NCBI RefSeq assembly: GCF_002259645.1
Contig: NZ_MWWV01000008.1
Span: forward strand, 1 to 63,381
DNA length: 63,381 nucleotides
Direction of reading: 5' to 3'
Origin: Bifidobacterium tissieri
GTDB taxonomy: Bacteria > Actinomycetota > Actinomycetes > Actinomycetales > Bifidobacteriaceae
Part shown: positions 30,301 to 38,687 of the stretch, in pieces
How positions within the stretch are numbered: position 1 is the stretch's first letter
Layout of the letters: the number at the start of each line of letters is the position of its first letter
Notes under the pieces: model-generated
Told to the model about the DNA's origin: nothing
The model's input: the letters and a program-made list of their open reading frames with translations, nothing else
Databases searched by the model: none
Made by a program: the position numbers and the translations under genes

Positions 30301-32858
30301 GCGCCAAGGCCCAGATCGGTGCCGTTGTCGGTTTCGGTCACGGTCTTCATGATGTCGTGGATCACGTCGGCCTGGCCCTGGGCGCTGGCCGCGTAGTCGC
30401 TGACGCCACCGTCGGTGAGGTTGTTCGCGAATCCGTCGCTGTCGCTCATGGTGAACGGCTGGCTGAATTCCATGACCGCGAACTTCTTCCTGTACGTTTC
30501 GGTGATCACCTTCTCGCTCTTGACGAGCGCGGCCATGCCGTCGTGCGCGTTGGTGTTGTCGCTGCCGGCGGACCAGAACGGGTAGTAGGTCATGCCGAAC
30601 ACGTCGTAGTCGAGACCGTACTTCTGGAAGTTGTCAGCGATCACGTTGATCGTCCACGAATCCGAATACATCATGTGCACGGCGATCTGCGTGTCCGGCG
30701 ATTCCTTGCGGATCACCTTGGCGGCGGAGTTCATGAGATCGACGAGCTTGCTCCAGTTCGGATCCTTGTCGAAGTCGAATCCATTGCTGCACACGGTGAC
30801 GCCGAGCAGACCGCAGTTGCTTTCGTTGCCGATCTGTACCATGCCGAGGTCAACGTTGTTGTCCTTCATGGCCCTCATGAATTCGGCGGTGTAGTCGGCC
30901 ACGTCGGTCTTCAGCTGATCGAAGTCGTGGCCCTTCCACGCCTTGGGCGTGCGCCACGACGACGAGTAGAAGTCGTTGTAGTGGATGTCGACGTTCACCT
31001 TGAGACCGTACTTGGTGGCTTCCTTGGCCATGGCGGTCACGTTCTCAAGATCGTTGTTGCCGCCGCCGTAGGAACGACCCTGCGCGTCCTTCGGATCGTT
31101 GAACAGGCGCAGACGTACCCAGTTCATGCCGTTGTCCTTGAGGATCTTGAACAGCGGCTCTTCCTTGCCTTCGAAGTTCTTGAAGCGCACGCCGGCCTCG
31201 TAGAGCGCCTGATAGCTGGAGACGTCGGCGCCGCGGATGGTGTCGTTCGTCACCGTGGGAATGGATTCCACGGACGCCGGCTCCTTGGACGCACCGGTGT
31301 CGGAGCCGTCCGCGTACGGGTCCTGTGCCTCGGGCACGAGGTCGGTGTCGGACGGGTTCGCGGCGGCGAGCTGGGCGAACATCTTCAGCGACTGCAGCGG
31401 CTGGCCGAGATCGTCGAACAGGGCGGCGTCATCCTGCTGGGATGCGCCACCGTTGTTCGCATAGTCCACGTAGCCGTTGGCGTACTTACTCACCCAACCG
31501 GTGCCATACTCGTTGGCGGCGTTCCAGTTGTCGTCGGCATGCCACAGACCGGCCTTGACGGCGATCCACGTGGCGTCGCCGTAGAACACGCCGGCGCCGT
31601 TCGCATTGTTCTTGGCGGAGACGATCGCCTTGTACAGGCTGCGCACATAGTCGGCCTGCGCCTGCGGGCTGAGCGTCTTGCCGGCGGCGGTCAGATCGGT
31701 GCCGCCCGTGGTGTTGGACTGGCCGTCGGAATCGTACGGCGTGAACGGGTAGAGGGTATCGAGCACGGCGATCGACTTGCCATACTCCTCAGAGACCGTC
31801 TTGCGGGTCTGGGCGAGGGCACCGAGATCGTCGTACACGGCGTACACCTTGGTGCCGAGCACGTCGTAGTCCACCTTGTAGTACTTGAGCATGTCCACGT
31901 ACGTGGTGACCAGTACCGGCGTGACGGACGAGACGCCCACCGCGATCGTGGTGTTTCCGCTGTTCGCGGAGATGGACCTGCTGGCCGACTGGATCAGCGC
32001 GGCGATGGACTTCCAGTTGTCCATGCCAAGGAAGCCGCCCTGCAGCGCCTTGCTGTCGTCGTAGTACGGGGAGCTGATCTCGCTGCCGATGGTGACCATG
32101 TCCGGGGTCACGCCGCCGGCCTTCAGGGTTGCGAGCGAGCGCTTGGTGTAGTCGGCGACCTTGGTTTCGAGGTCTGCCTGCTTGGTCGGCCAGCCCTTCG
32201 GCAGCTTCTGCACGGTCTTGGACGTGTAGAAATCGGAGTAGAGGAACTGGATGTTCACCTTGAGCCCGTTGGCCTGAGCCACCTTGGCGGTCTTCAGGGC
32301 ATTGTCGAGCGTGGGGTTGCCGCCGCCGTAGGTGTTGCCATCGTTGTCGGCGGGGTTGACGGCCACCTTGAGCAGCACGTAGTTCACGCCGCTGGACTTA
32401 AGCAGCTGCATCATGCCGGCGTCGTCGATCTCGCTGCCATTGAAGTCCTTGAACGTCACGCCGGCGGACTTCTCGGCCTGATACGAGGTGAGGTTCACGC
32501 CGCGCACGGTGTCGGCGGTCATGGAGGAAACGCCGGTGACACTGGCGGGAAGCTTCGTCACACCGGTGTCGGTACCTTCGTTCCAGGCATCGGGGTAATC
32601 GGGGTTCACCGCCGCCGGGGCTGCGGATGCGGGAGTCTGCGACGACTCCTCAAGTAACTGCTGCTGTTGCTCCGCCGCCTTCTTGGCGGCTTCGGCTCGT
32701 TTGGCAACGCTGGACGAGGCGTAATCCTGACCAACGGTTGCAGAGGCGTTTGCGGTGGCGTTCGACGCGTCCGCGGCGGAAGCCATCGACGCCGGCACCA
32801 GCATCGACAACGCCGCCACGGCAGCGCACACCGCAGCAAGAGGTTTCCTACTGCTCAT
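27315..32858 (-). CDS. Secreted endo-beta-1,4-galactanase with two GH53 domains
   Basis: A 1847-residue protein with a signal peptide ending near ASA-AD (residue 29). GH53 domain 1 spans about 115-500 and domain 2 about 538-945; each has TxRGxxxxSYQA, YGGGN and a WIAV segment. Domain 2 has the expected catalytic pair, Glu679 in QIGNES and Glu797 in VMEFSQPF. Domain 1 keeps Glu260 (TIGSEIS) but has Asp367 in VLDTLYPF where the nucleophile Glu is expected. Then come two Flg_new/InlB-type repeats, a Big_3-like domain, a FIVAR segment (DKLNENDYTADSWKALAEA), another Flg_new, Big_4, and ricin-type modules from about 1370 to the end. It should cut beta-1,4-galactan (type I arabinogalactan) outside the cell. 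GGAAGAGA precedes the ATG at 32858. Confidence 0.92.
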   Translation of the reverse strand: MSSRKPLAAVCAAVAALSMLVPASMASAADASNATANASATVGQDYASSSVAKRAEAAKKAAEQQQQLLEESSQTPASAAPAAVNPDYPDAWNEGTDTGVTKLPASVTGVSSMTADTVRGVNLTSYQAEKSAGVTFKDFNGSEIDDAGMMQLLKSSGVNYVLLKVAVNPADNDGNTYGGGNPTLDNALKTAKVAQANGLKVNIQFLYSDFYTSKTVQKLPKGWPTKQADLETKVADYTKRSLATLKAGGVTPDMVTIGSEISSPYYDDSKALQGGFLGMDNWKSIAALIQSASRSISANSGNTTIAVGVSSVTPVLVTTYVDMLKYYKVDYDVLGTKVYAVYDDLGALAQTRKTVSEEYGKSIAVLDTLYPFTPYDSDGQSNTTGGTDLTAAGKTLSPQAQADYVRSLYKAIVSAKNNANGAGVFYGDATWIAVKAGLWHADDNWNAANEYGTGWVSKYANGYVDYANNGGASQQDDAALFDDLGQPLQSLKMFAQLAAANPSDTDLVPEAQDPYADGSDTGASKEPASVESIPTVTNDTIRGADVSSYQALYEAGVRFKNFEGKEEPLFKILKDNGMNWVRLRLFNDPKDAQGRSYGGGNNDLENVTAMAKEATKYGLKVNVDIHYNDFYSSSWRTPKAWKGHDFDQLKTDVADYTAEFMRAMKDNNVDLGMVQIGNESNCGLLGVTVCSNGFDFDKDPNWSKLVDLMNSAAKVIRKESPDTQIAVHMMYSDSWTINVIADNFQKYGLDYDVFGMTYYPFWSAGSDNTNAHDGMAALVKSEKVITETYRKKFAVMEFSQPFTMSDSDGFANNLTDGGVSDYAASAQGQADVIHDIMKTVTETDNGTDLGLGAFYWEPAWIAVVPGTNHWQINRTYSNDFGTGWASEYSKDNDPNNTEYDSWGASGWDNQALFDDHGNALQSLKAFTQIIADRTVTFDTQGGNAIDPVTVKDGTVIGKPADPTRVGYAFTGWTTDKDGKKPVDFSKPISADTTLYAQWGTNAYTVRFHANDGAQPEKTTDQKMAYGTEADLNKNAFTRTDWTFAGWNTKADGTGDSFADGQKVTNLTDQANGVFDLYAKWTPNVTGIAITAQPSKTGYHVGDTFDTNGLAVAATLADGTQRPLDTGEYTVSSPDMSTAGTKTVTVTYLQDGKPDKSKTATFDITVEPGNRDSLSNSLNAADKLNENDYTADSWKALAEARDNARKVLADANATDQQIQDAASALGDATSKLVRAYTVRFDSRGGSTTAEQKVADGKKAEKPADPTRAGYTFVGWTTDEQGRDTYDFNTAVTADVQLYAQWKNITAVATPEAVNTPARKAPTLPKTVDVTWSDGTTAKAKVTWDAVAKSQYAQVGSFDVHGTIDGWDQGVTVHVNVTIGTGTYAIATALNGGERVFDIPGGSTASRANVQLYDRNGTAAQKYRVTALKNGNYTIVNQGSRLPLAYPLHAKDGSRIQQRNGSDTYGTEWTIALAENGSFTIRPAADGLEGMSLDVPGANNSNGSLLQLWSFTQDGENLAQRWKFLDATSPREKLDRLADEHRDDLKNGTYKVSSALKDAAVLDVSGASTGDGANVQLYDSNGTDAQVWTVSHDDDGYVTLKNANSGKVFDVSGGSANNGANVQQYGSNGTYAQKWVAVKGDNGLIKLVSALSPDLVLDVSGGSSANGANVQVYSSNGTKAQRWSFAAAKSMRMRLDDLAAEHKSDVAAGTYEIASTAKGSMRFDVVGGSRDDGANVQLYASNGTNAQAWKVSIDAKGYATLTNVESGKVLDISGASTAEGANVQQYASNGSWAQKWILQKNGNGSITLVSALRENFVIDAAGGSTSNGTNIQMWSSNGSAAQRWTFEKK

Positions 32859-33017
32859 TCTCTTCCTTCGTTCATTTCCTCATATGGATTGCGAACCACA
32901 CGATCGATGGAGAACTCTTCAATTGTCCTCACATCAAACCGGTGAATATCACGATCTTACCATTCGGTAAGCCTAGGAAATACAAGGAATTGCCAACGGT
33001 TGCAGTAGGTCGGATCC

Positions 33018-36000
33018 TTACTTCCTATTGAATGTCCAGCGCTGGGCGGCGGAACCGTTGGACGCGTACATCTGAATGTTGGTGCCGTTGCTCGTGCCGC
33101 CGCCAACGGCGTCGATCACGAAATCCTCCTTCAACGCGGAACGCAACGTGATCGAACCATCGTCGTTCTTCACCGCAATCCACTTCTGCGCCCAGGAACC
33201 GTTGGACGCATACTGCTGCGCGTTCGCGCCGTTGCTCGTGGACGCGCCGGAGATGTCCAGCACCTTGCCGGAGTTCACGTTGGTCAGCGTCATGTATCCT
33301 GCGGAGTCGTGCGACACTTTCCACGCCTGCGCATTCGTGCCGTTCGACGCATACAACTGCACATTCGCACCGTCGTCACGCGAACCGCCCGACACGTCGA
33401 AGCGCATCGACTTCTTCGCGGTTGACGCGATCTCAACCGTGCCGTCGGCCACGTCGGACTTGTGCTGCGCGGCCATCTTGTTCAGACGCGTGCGCATAGT
33501 GCTGGTCGTCGTGATCGTCCAACGTTGCGCCTTGGACCCGTTCGAGTCATACACCTGCACGTTCGCGCCGTTTGCAGAGGATGCACCGGTCACGTCGAGC
33601 ACGGACGAGGATTTGAGCGCGGTCGCGATCCGGTACGTGCCGTCCTTGAGATCATCCTTATGCTGGGCGGCGAGCGTGTTCAACCGGTCGCGTGATGTCG
33701 GCGCTTCGGCGATGGTCCACTGCTGGGCCTTGGTACCGTTGCCGTCGTAGATCTGGAGTTTGGTGGCGTTGGCCGTGGCACCGGCGGGCAGGTCGATCGC
33801 ACGGTTGGAGCCGGCTCCGTATAGCGAGAACGCGACGGCGGACGAATCCGTACCGTTGGCACTGTCGGTGCCGTTGCTGCCTTCTGCCGTGCGCACGATC
33901 CAGTGCTGGGCCGCGGAACCGTTGGAATCCCACTGCTGCACGGCGGACCCGTTGCCGGTCGAACCGTTCGCGACATCGATCACACGGCCGGAATTGACGT
34001 TGGTGATCGTGTAGACGCCGTTGCCCACCTGACGGAATCGGAACAGCTGCGCGTCGGTGCCGTTGTCGTCGAAGAGCTGGAGCCGTGCGCCGTTGTCGGT
34101 GTTGGCACCCGTGACGTCGATCACACGGTTCTTCGCGGCAGCGGACTGGATCTTCACGGCCTTGGTGGTGAACGGTTTCGTGGCCGACGCGAGCAGGAAC
34201 TTCTGCGCGTTCGTGTCGTTGGGCGTGTACAGCGCGACGGTGGTGTGGTCGCTCGTGCTGCCGCCGGCGAGGTCGAGCACCCAGTTGCCGAGCGCGGACT
34301 GGATGTAGTAGCCGCTGCCGGAGTCGCGGATGAACCAGCGCTGAGCGGTGGTGCCGTTGGACGTGAACTGCTGGACCGTCGCGCCGTTATACGCGTTGCC
34401 GCCGTTGATGTCGAGCGCCTTGCCGGAGTTGACGTTGGTGATCACGTAGCTGCCGTCGGACTGCTTGGTGAACTTGAACTGCTGCGCGACGGAGTTGTTG
34501 TACGAGTACAGCTGGGGCCGGGTGCCGTCGGACGTGCTGTAGTCGGGGATGTCGATGCTGGCCGAGTCGCGTGCCTTCGCGTTGATGTAGTAGACGCCGT
34601 CGGGGATGGTGACAGTGGCGAGCGTATTGATCTTGGGCACGAGCAGCGACTGCACCTTGGTGCGGATGCTGTCCATGCGGTCCCACATCTTCTGACCGGG
34701 GCAGGCGGTGTTGTTCGCGCTGTCGACCCAGTGGGCCTTGTCGCCGTGGCCGGTGATGCGCGGCTGGGTGCCCTTGTATTCGAACGTGTCCTTGGCGTTG
34801 GTGATGCCGAGGGCGTTGAATTCCCAGGCGATGGCGGCGGAGACCGAGTTGATCGCGGCCTCGGATGGGGCCTGGCTGGTGAAGTCGCCGAGCACGACCA
34901 CGCCGAACGTGGCGGTGTTGAAGCCACGGGCGTGAGCGCCGACGGCGTTGCTTGCGGGCACGACCTGATTGTCCACGCCTTCGTCGCGGCCCTCCCAGAT
35001 GCCGCCGTACTTGTCGACGAGCAGGTTGTAGCCGATGTCGCCCCAGCCGTTGGACGTGTTGTGATACACGTAGATGCCATTGATGAGTGCGGGGACTTCG
35101 GCCTGCGTGTAGTTGTTGGCCGGCTGGTAGGTGTGGTGGACCACGGCACCCTGCCAGTGGCCGCTGTTGTCGGGCTTCCAGGCGCGGGCCGGGTTGCCGG
35201 ACTTCCACCATTCCTCGCGGGTGTGGATGCGGCCGGCGGAGGTGATGGCGTCGGCGGCGGTACGGACGGATGGGGTGGAGGTTGCGGCGGTGGGCGCGGC
35301 TGCGGAATCCACAGAGTTTTCCCGGTTATTCACGGTGTTTGCGGTGTTCTCCGCAGTCGAAGCCGTTGTACTGGAATCTGCTACGCCGGAATCCACAGAC
35401 TTGTTCGCGGTATCCACATGTTCGGCATTCGTATTCGCGGACGGGACATCGGACCGTGCGTCGGAGTGGGGCACATCGGACTGTGCCGTCGAGGTAGACT
35501 GCACGTCACGCGTATTGGAACGAGCCGTAATGTCCGCACTGGTCTTTGCATCGCCAACGGCGGAATAGCCCGGATCGACGGTGATGAACTTCGCCTCGGT
35601 AATCGTCTGGCCATCCACTGGGGTCAGGCGCGCCTCGGCCTCGGTGGCAAGACCCACGTAATAGGCCGGGCTGGAGCCCATCTCGCCAAGATCATCGTCA
35701 ACGGATGGAAGCGTCCGCCACTCGCTCCACGCGTTGTCCTTGAAGTATCGGAGTTCGAGCTTCGGCGCCTTGGCCATGTCGGTCATATCCTGCTGCTTCC
35801 ACGTCACGCCCACCGTGGCTAGGCCATCGAGGTCGGCCGCAGCGACAAGCGTGTCGGACCCGGTGTCGTCGGTCAGACCGTCGGAGCCACTCTCGCCGTC
35901 GTCATTCTGCGCATCCAACCCGTACGTGGACACGTCCGACGCGGACATAAACGACTCTTCGGCTGTCTTCGGCGTATGCGTCTTCTCCACCTTGGTCGGG

Positions 36001-36209
36001 CCGTCCGCCGAGGTGCCCGTCACCGTCGATGTCGTTACGGGAGCTGCCGAAGAAGTCACGTCGGAAGCGCCGGTCGAGGTCGTCGCGGCAACATTCGCAT
36101 CGGAACCGGACGCGGACGGTGCTGCCACGGCTGAACCCATCGGCATCAGCATCGCCGTTGCGGCCACTCCCCCGACCACGGCCTTCATCACACGAGTCCA
36201 TGCACTCAT
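33018..36209 (-). CDS. Secreted PGRP/amidase_2 N-acetylmuramoyl-L-alanine amidase with ricin-type repeats
   Basis: The 1063-residue protein starts MSAWTRVMKAVVGGVAATAM with a signal peptide to about residue 30 (AVAA-PS). A Ser/Thr/Ala-rich region (to about 320) includes WKQQDMTDMAKAPKLELRYF. The PGRP/amidase_2 domain (about 328-515) has zinc ligands His in GAVVHHTY and ITGHGD and Cys in TACPGQKMW, with YNLLVDKYGGIWEGR. From about 540 to the end are ricin-type trefoil repeats whose last 140 residues closely resemble those of the two preceding glycosidases. Family chemistry: cleavage between muramic acid and the stem peptide in the cell wall. The start at 36209 is preferred to an upstream in-frame start at 36239 because GAAGGAAGCG lies before it. 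Probably the lectin part binds wall or surface glycan. Confidence 0.92.
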   Translation of the reverse strand: MSAWTRVMKAVVGGVAATAMLMPMGSAVAAPSASGSDANVAATTSTGASDVTSSAAPVTTSTVTGTSADGPTKVEKTHTPKTAEESFMSASDVSTYGLDAQNDDGESGSDGLTDDTGSDTLVAAADLDGLATVGVTWKQQDMTDMAKAPKLELRYFKDNAWSEWRTLPSVDDDLGEMGSSPAYYVGLATEAEARLTPVDGQTITEAKFITVDPGYSAVGDAKTSADITARSNTRDVQSTSTAQSDVPHSDARSDVPSANTNAEHVDTANKSVDSGVADSSTTASTAENTANTVNNRENSVDSAAAPTAATSTPSVRTAADAITSAGRIHTREEWWKSGNPARAWKPDNSGHWQGAVVHHTYQPANNYTQAEVPALINGIYVYHNTSNGWGDIGYNLLVDKYGGIWEGRDEGVDNQVVPASNAVGAHARGFNTATFGVVVLGDFTSQAPSEAAINSVSAAIAWEFNALGITNAKDTFEYKGTQPRITGHGDKAHWVDSANNTACPGQKMWDRMDSIRTKVQSLLVPKINTLATVTIPDGVYYINAKARDSASIDIPDYSTSDGTRPQLYSYNNSVAQQFKFTKQSDGSYVITNVNSGKALDINGGNAYNGATVQQFTSNGTTAQRWFIRDSGSGYYIQSALGNWVLDLAGGSTSDHTTVALYTPNDTNAQKFLLASATKPFTTKAVKIQSAAAKNRVIDVTGANTDNGARLQLFDDNGTDAQLFRFRQVGNGVYTITNVNSGRVIDVANGSTGNGSAVQQWDSNGSAAQHWIVRTAEGSNGTDSANGTDSSAVAFSLYGAGSNRAIDLPAGATANATKLQIYDGNGTKAQQWTIAEAPTSRDRLNTLAAQHKDDLKDGTYRIATALKSSSVLDVTGASSANGANVQVYDSNGSKAQRWTITTTSTMRTRLNKMAAQHKSDVADGTVEIASTAKKSMRFDVSGGSRDDGANVQLYASNGTNAQAWKVSHDSAGYMTLTNVNSGKVLDISGASTSNGANAQQYASNGSWAQKWIAVKNDDGSITLRSALKEDFVIDAVGGGTSNGTNIQMYASNGSAAQRWTFNRK

Positions 36210-36803
36210 ATCCGCTCGCTTCCTTCTTGCACAACACACGTATCTCCCAACCTACCCGGCCCTACCTACCCGATCCGTCCGGCGGCTTCCGGCGTCATCG
36301 CACCCTGTTCATCAGGCAACCGCTTTGACATCGCCACGACTAACACCAGCGCACCTGCTCCAACATCGTCGCCATGACCGACCATCCATCCACCAAGCAG
36401 TGGCCTAATACCTAATAAATAATGGAAACCGTCGTGAAAGCTGTCTGCTCCCGGCCTGCCCACGAAGCCGCATTTGATGCCCGTGTGGAATCTGCAACCG
36501 CTCACCCCTGACCTATCCCCCGTTCACTAGGCAGATGCGGCAAATCCCCAAGATATAACCACCGTTCGCTAGGTCTTTCGCAAAATAGACCAACCGGCAG
36601 CAGCCCCCAGAGAGCTCAATTCCCCATCATTCTGTTGAGGACTAGTAAAATCCAACAACCTAGCGAAGCGTACATAGACCTATACAGACCCTGGAATCTG
36701 CCTAGCGAAGCACAGATAGCCACCGAGCCCAGCCCCGCGGGCGCCACGCTATCTTCCGAGGCCGCATACATACAATGGGCGTGGGTTTTCGGCGGGAGCG
36801 GAT
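36210..36803. other. Divergent spacer with 42-bp repeats
   Basis: No gene is supported across about 590 bp between the amidase and the PP2C-like gene. It contains four CCTAGCGAA-type motifs, described separately. Promoters for both divergent genes must lie here. Confidence 0.5.
36523..36709. repeat. CCTAGCGAA motif array: two inverted pairs with 42-bp spacing
   Basis: Minus-strand copies lie at 36523-36531 (one mismatch) and 36565-36573, and plus-strand copies at 36659-36667 and 36701-36709. The spacing within each pair is exactly 42 bp, about four helical turns, and ATCTG precedes the distal motif in both pairs. A single further copy is at 631-639. This is likely a DNA-binding array or the remnant of an inverted repeat element. 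Confidence 0.65.
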
Positions 36804-37964
36804 ATGCGGATCGATATTGCGGAACAACGGACCTTGGGCAAGCGCGAGAATGCACGACTCAACGAGGACGGCATCTACGCCAACGACTGCGGCAACGGAT
36901 TCATCGCCGTGGTGGATGGGGTGACCAGTAAAAGCACCGCGAACATCTGGAATCCGACACCCGGGGTCGTGGCGAAGGATACGATTCTCGCCGCATTGCG
37001 GAGGGCTCACCCCGAGACCGATCTGCGCGGCATGCAACGGCTGATCGACGGTGCTCTGCGGGAGAAGTACCGCTCTGATATGGCGGCTGCGGGTATCAAC
37101 GCGTGCGGGACCGACACGCGTGTGGAAGGAAACAGCGAAAACGGCACGTGCACAGGCGGGTCTCTGCTCGACCACGTGCGCAATCATCCCAACGATCGAC
37201 TGCAGGCCAATGCCGTGATCTATTCGGCGGCGCGGCACGAGATCTGGCTGTTCGGGGATTGTCAGGCGATGGTCAACGGACACGCGATCCCCACCACCAA
37301 ACGCGTGGATGTACTGCTCGGCGAGCTGCGCAGCTTTGCATGGCACGCGATGCGGTTGCAGGGCCCACAGGATCGGCAAAGTCTATCGGACGACTGGCAG
37401 GGCTCTTGCGATTCGCACGATCAGGCACGAGACATGATCATGCCGTTCCTGCGATTGCAATCCCAGTTCGCGAATCGGCGCGGCGAATACGGATACTTCG
37501 TATTCGATGGCTTTACAGACCCGGAGTATCCGATTCAGGTTATCAACGTCGCTCGCGGAGAATCTGAACCGCCGACTCGATCGTTGGATTGGGCGTTAAA
37601 GGAATCACCAAGATCGCCAGCAGGATCAACGGAACAGGAGACGAGAGCGAAGGCGGATTCATCGGCGTCGTTGCTGCAGTCGTCGGAATCGTCTCCACAG
37701 CCATCGCAGTCTTCGATATGGCTGTCGGCACAGTCATCAACGTCCGGGGTCATCGGCGCGGTTTCGGTGCGGCCAGGCGACGACGTGGTTCTCGCGAGCG
37801 ACGGATATCCGATCATGCGCCCCACACTGGCGGAGTCGGAACAGGAACTGGAACGATTGCGCCGCGCGGATCCGCATCTGGTCAATGAATTCCGCACGAC
37901 CAAGGGATTCACGCCGGAATTACGATCGTTCGACGATCGAACTTATATCCGCTTCGCCGCATAA
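36804..37964 (+). CDS. PP2C-like serine/threonine phosphatase-related protein
   Basis: The 386-residue cytoplasmic protein (no signal or membrane segment) has the PP2C hallmarks in diverged form. ARLNEDGIYAND and FIAVVDGVTSK match the N-terminal metal-binding Asp motifs, IWLFGDCQAMVNG matches the middle GDS-type strand, and GDDVVLASDGYPIM matches the late SDG motif. Between these, residues about 265-315 are a Ser/Gln-rich linker of low complexity. If active it would remove phosphate from Ser/Thr with two metal ions. Start ATG at 36804 follows GGGAG by 5 bp. It stands alone and ends about 100 bp before a strong terminator. Partner kinases are not in the window. Function is an inference from motifs. 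Confidence 0.65.
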   Translation: MRIDIAEQRTLGKRENARLNEDGIYANDCGNGFIAVVDGVTSKSTANIWNPTPGVVAKDTILAALRRAHPETDLRGMQRLIDGALREKYRSDMAAAGINACGTDTRVEGNSENGTCTGGSLLDHVRNHPNDRLQANAVIYSAARHEIWLFGDCQAMVNGHAIPTTKRVDVLLGELRSFAWHAMRLQGPQDRQSLSDDWQGSCDSHDQARDMIMPFLRLQSQFANRRGEYGYFVFDGFTDPEYPIQVINVARGESEPPTRSLDWALKESPRSPAGSTEQETRAKADSSASLLQSSESSPQPSQSSIWLSAQSSTSGVIGAVSVRPGDDVVLASDGYPIMRPTLAESEQELERLRRADPHLVNEFRTTKGFTPELRSFDDRTYIRFAA

Positions 37965-38067
37965 CGCTTCCGACACCCCGACACCTCGGCATATACCACC
38001 AATCCGGTTCGGGCAGCATTGTCCGACGCAGCAACGGCGCTCAGCAGATAACGATTGGCGGAAAAAC

Positions 38068-38103
38068 GAAAATCCCCCAGCGGCTGAGCCGTGGGGGATT
38101 TTC
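38068..38103. terminator. Strong terminator downstream of the PP2C-like gene
   Basis: The 12-bp perfect stem GAAAATCCCCCA (38068-38079) pairs with TGGGGGATTTTC (38092-38103), with an inner CGGCTGAGCCG. The A- and T-rich arms let it serve both strands, so it could also end the small-peptide transcript coming from the right. Confidence 0.9.
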
Positions 38104-38244
38104 AGGTGAAACTATGGGGCCGGACCTGACTGGGCACCGTCGAAACGATCGAAACGATCCACTCGCGGTGATTCAGCGGCCTTGGCCGTCGCCGAGATTC
38201 CGTTTCCGTATCGCGAAAGAAACGGGATCCCAGTTCGAAGTTCA

Positions 38245-38272
38245 GTTATGAGTTATGGGTTACGAGTTATCG
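38245..38272. repeat. Four 7-bp tandem repeats
   Basis: GTTATGA, GTTATGG, GTTACGA and GTTATCG lie in a row just past the stop of small peptide gene 1. They are imperfect copies of GTTAYSR and their function is unknown. Confidence 0.8.
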
Positions 38273-38289
38273 CCGCGCCGCTAGTTGAT

Positions 38290-38415
38290 TCAGCGAGCGT
38301 CGTCCTGCAGGTCACGCAGGGTGTCGGCGATGGCTTTGCCGGCGACCGGGTTGGCAGCCAGAGTGGAAGCGCCGTAGAGGGCCATACCGCGCAGAATGCT
38401 CTTCTTGATGTTCAT
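38290..38415 (-). CDS. Small peptide gene 1 (41 residues), paralog of gene 2
   Basis: The ATG at 38415 is preceded by AAGGAGAACATC, a near-ideal ribosome site at correct spacing. The frame encodes 41 residues: MNIKKSILRGMALYGASTLA, then ANPVAGKAIADTLRDLQDDAR as two parts ending at TGA 38290-38292. It shares MNIKxSxxRGxAxYGASxxA with the peptide at 38517-38639; the C-terminal halves diverge. The N-terminal half is basic and then hydrophobic with a Gly/Ala pattern, and the C-terminal part is an acidic amphipathic helix candidate. No cleavable signal peptide is evident. The family is not recognised. Conserved N-terminus, two separate ribosome sites and paralogy argue that it is a real gene. It lies about 100 bp downstream of gene 2 and may share its transcript. 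Confidence 0.8.
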   Translation of the reverse strand: MNIKKSILRGMALYGASTLAANPVAGKAIADTLRDLQDDAR

Positions 38416-38516
38416 GATGTTCTCCTTGTTGTTGAAGTATGTGATTGATTATTCAGTTGTAAGTCTTGAACGCCCTGTGATCTGCGGCCATCCGCGGTCG
38501 ATCAGGGTTTGCGCGC

Positions 38517-38639
38517 TCAGCGGGTCTCTGCCTCGCGAGCCAGGTCGATGACCGTCTGGTTCATCTTGCTGCAGGAACCGGCCATCACGGAGGCGCCGTA
38601 CATAGCCAGACCGCGCATCATGCTGTTCTTGATGTTCAT
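38517..38639 (-). CDS. Small peptide gene 2 (40 residues), paralog of gene 1
   Basis: From ATG 38639, with AAAAGGAACAGCA upstream, the frame reads MNIKNSMMRGLAMYGASVMA then GSCSKMNQTVIDLAREAETR and ends at TGA 38517-38519. A longer in-frame reading to 38741 adds 34 residues with no ribosome site and would destroy the alignment with gene 1, so the shorter start is preferred. The first 20 residues match gene 1 at about 12 positions. One Cys (residue 23) is present here and absent in gene 1. The promoter-proximal position behind a palindrome suggests regulation. Possible roles include a secreted or membrane-active peptide, a signal peptide for cell-cell communication, or a small regulatory protein; none is demonstrated. 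Confidence 0.8.
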   Translation of the reverse strand: MNIKNSMMRGLAMYGASVMAGSCSKMNQTVIDLAREAETR

Positions 38640-38687
38640 TGCTGTTCCTTTTCTATTTCCGTCCGCCTTGTTTGGCTGACATGAATA

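Noticed and set aside
28089-32657. Plus-strand open frame of 1522 codons antisense to the GH53 gene
   Set aside because: Same reason: Val/Arg/Gly-rich shadow composition and no family features.
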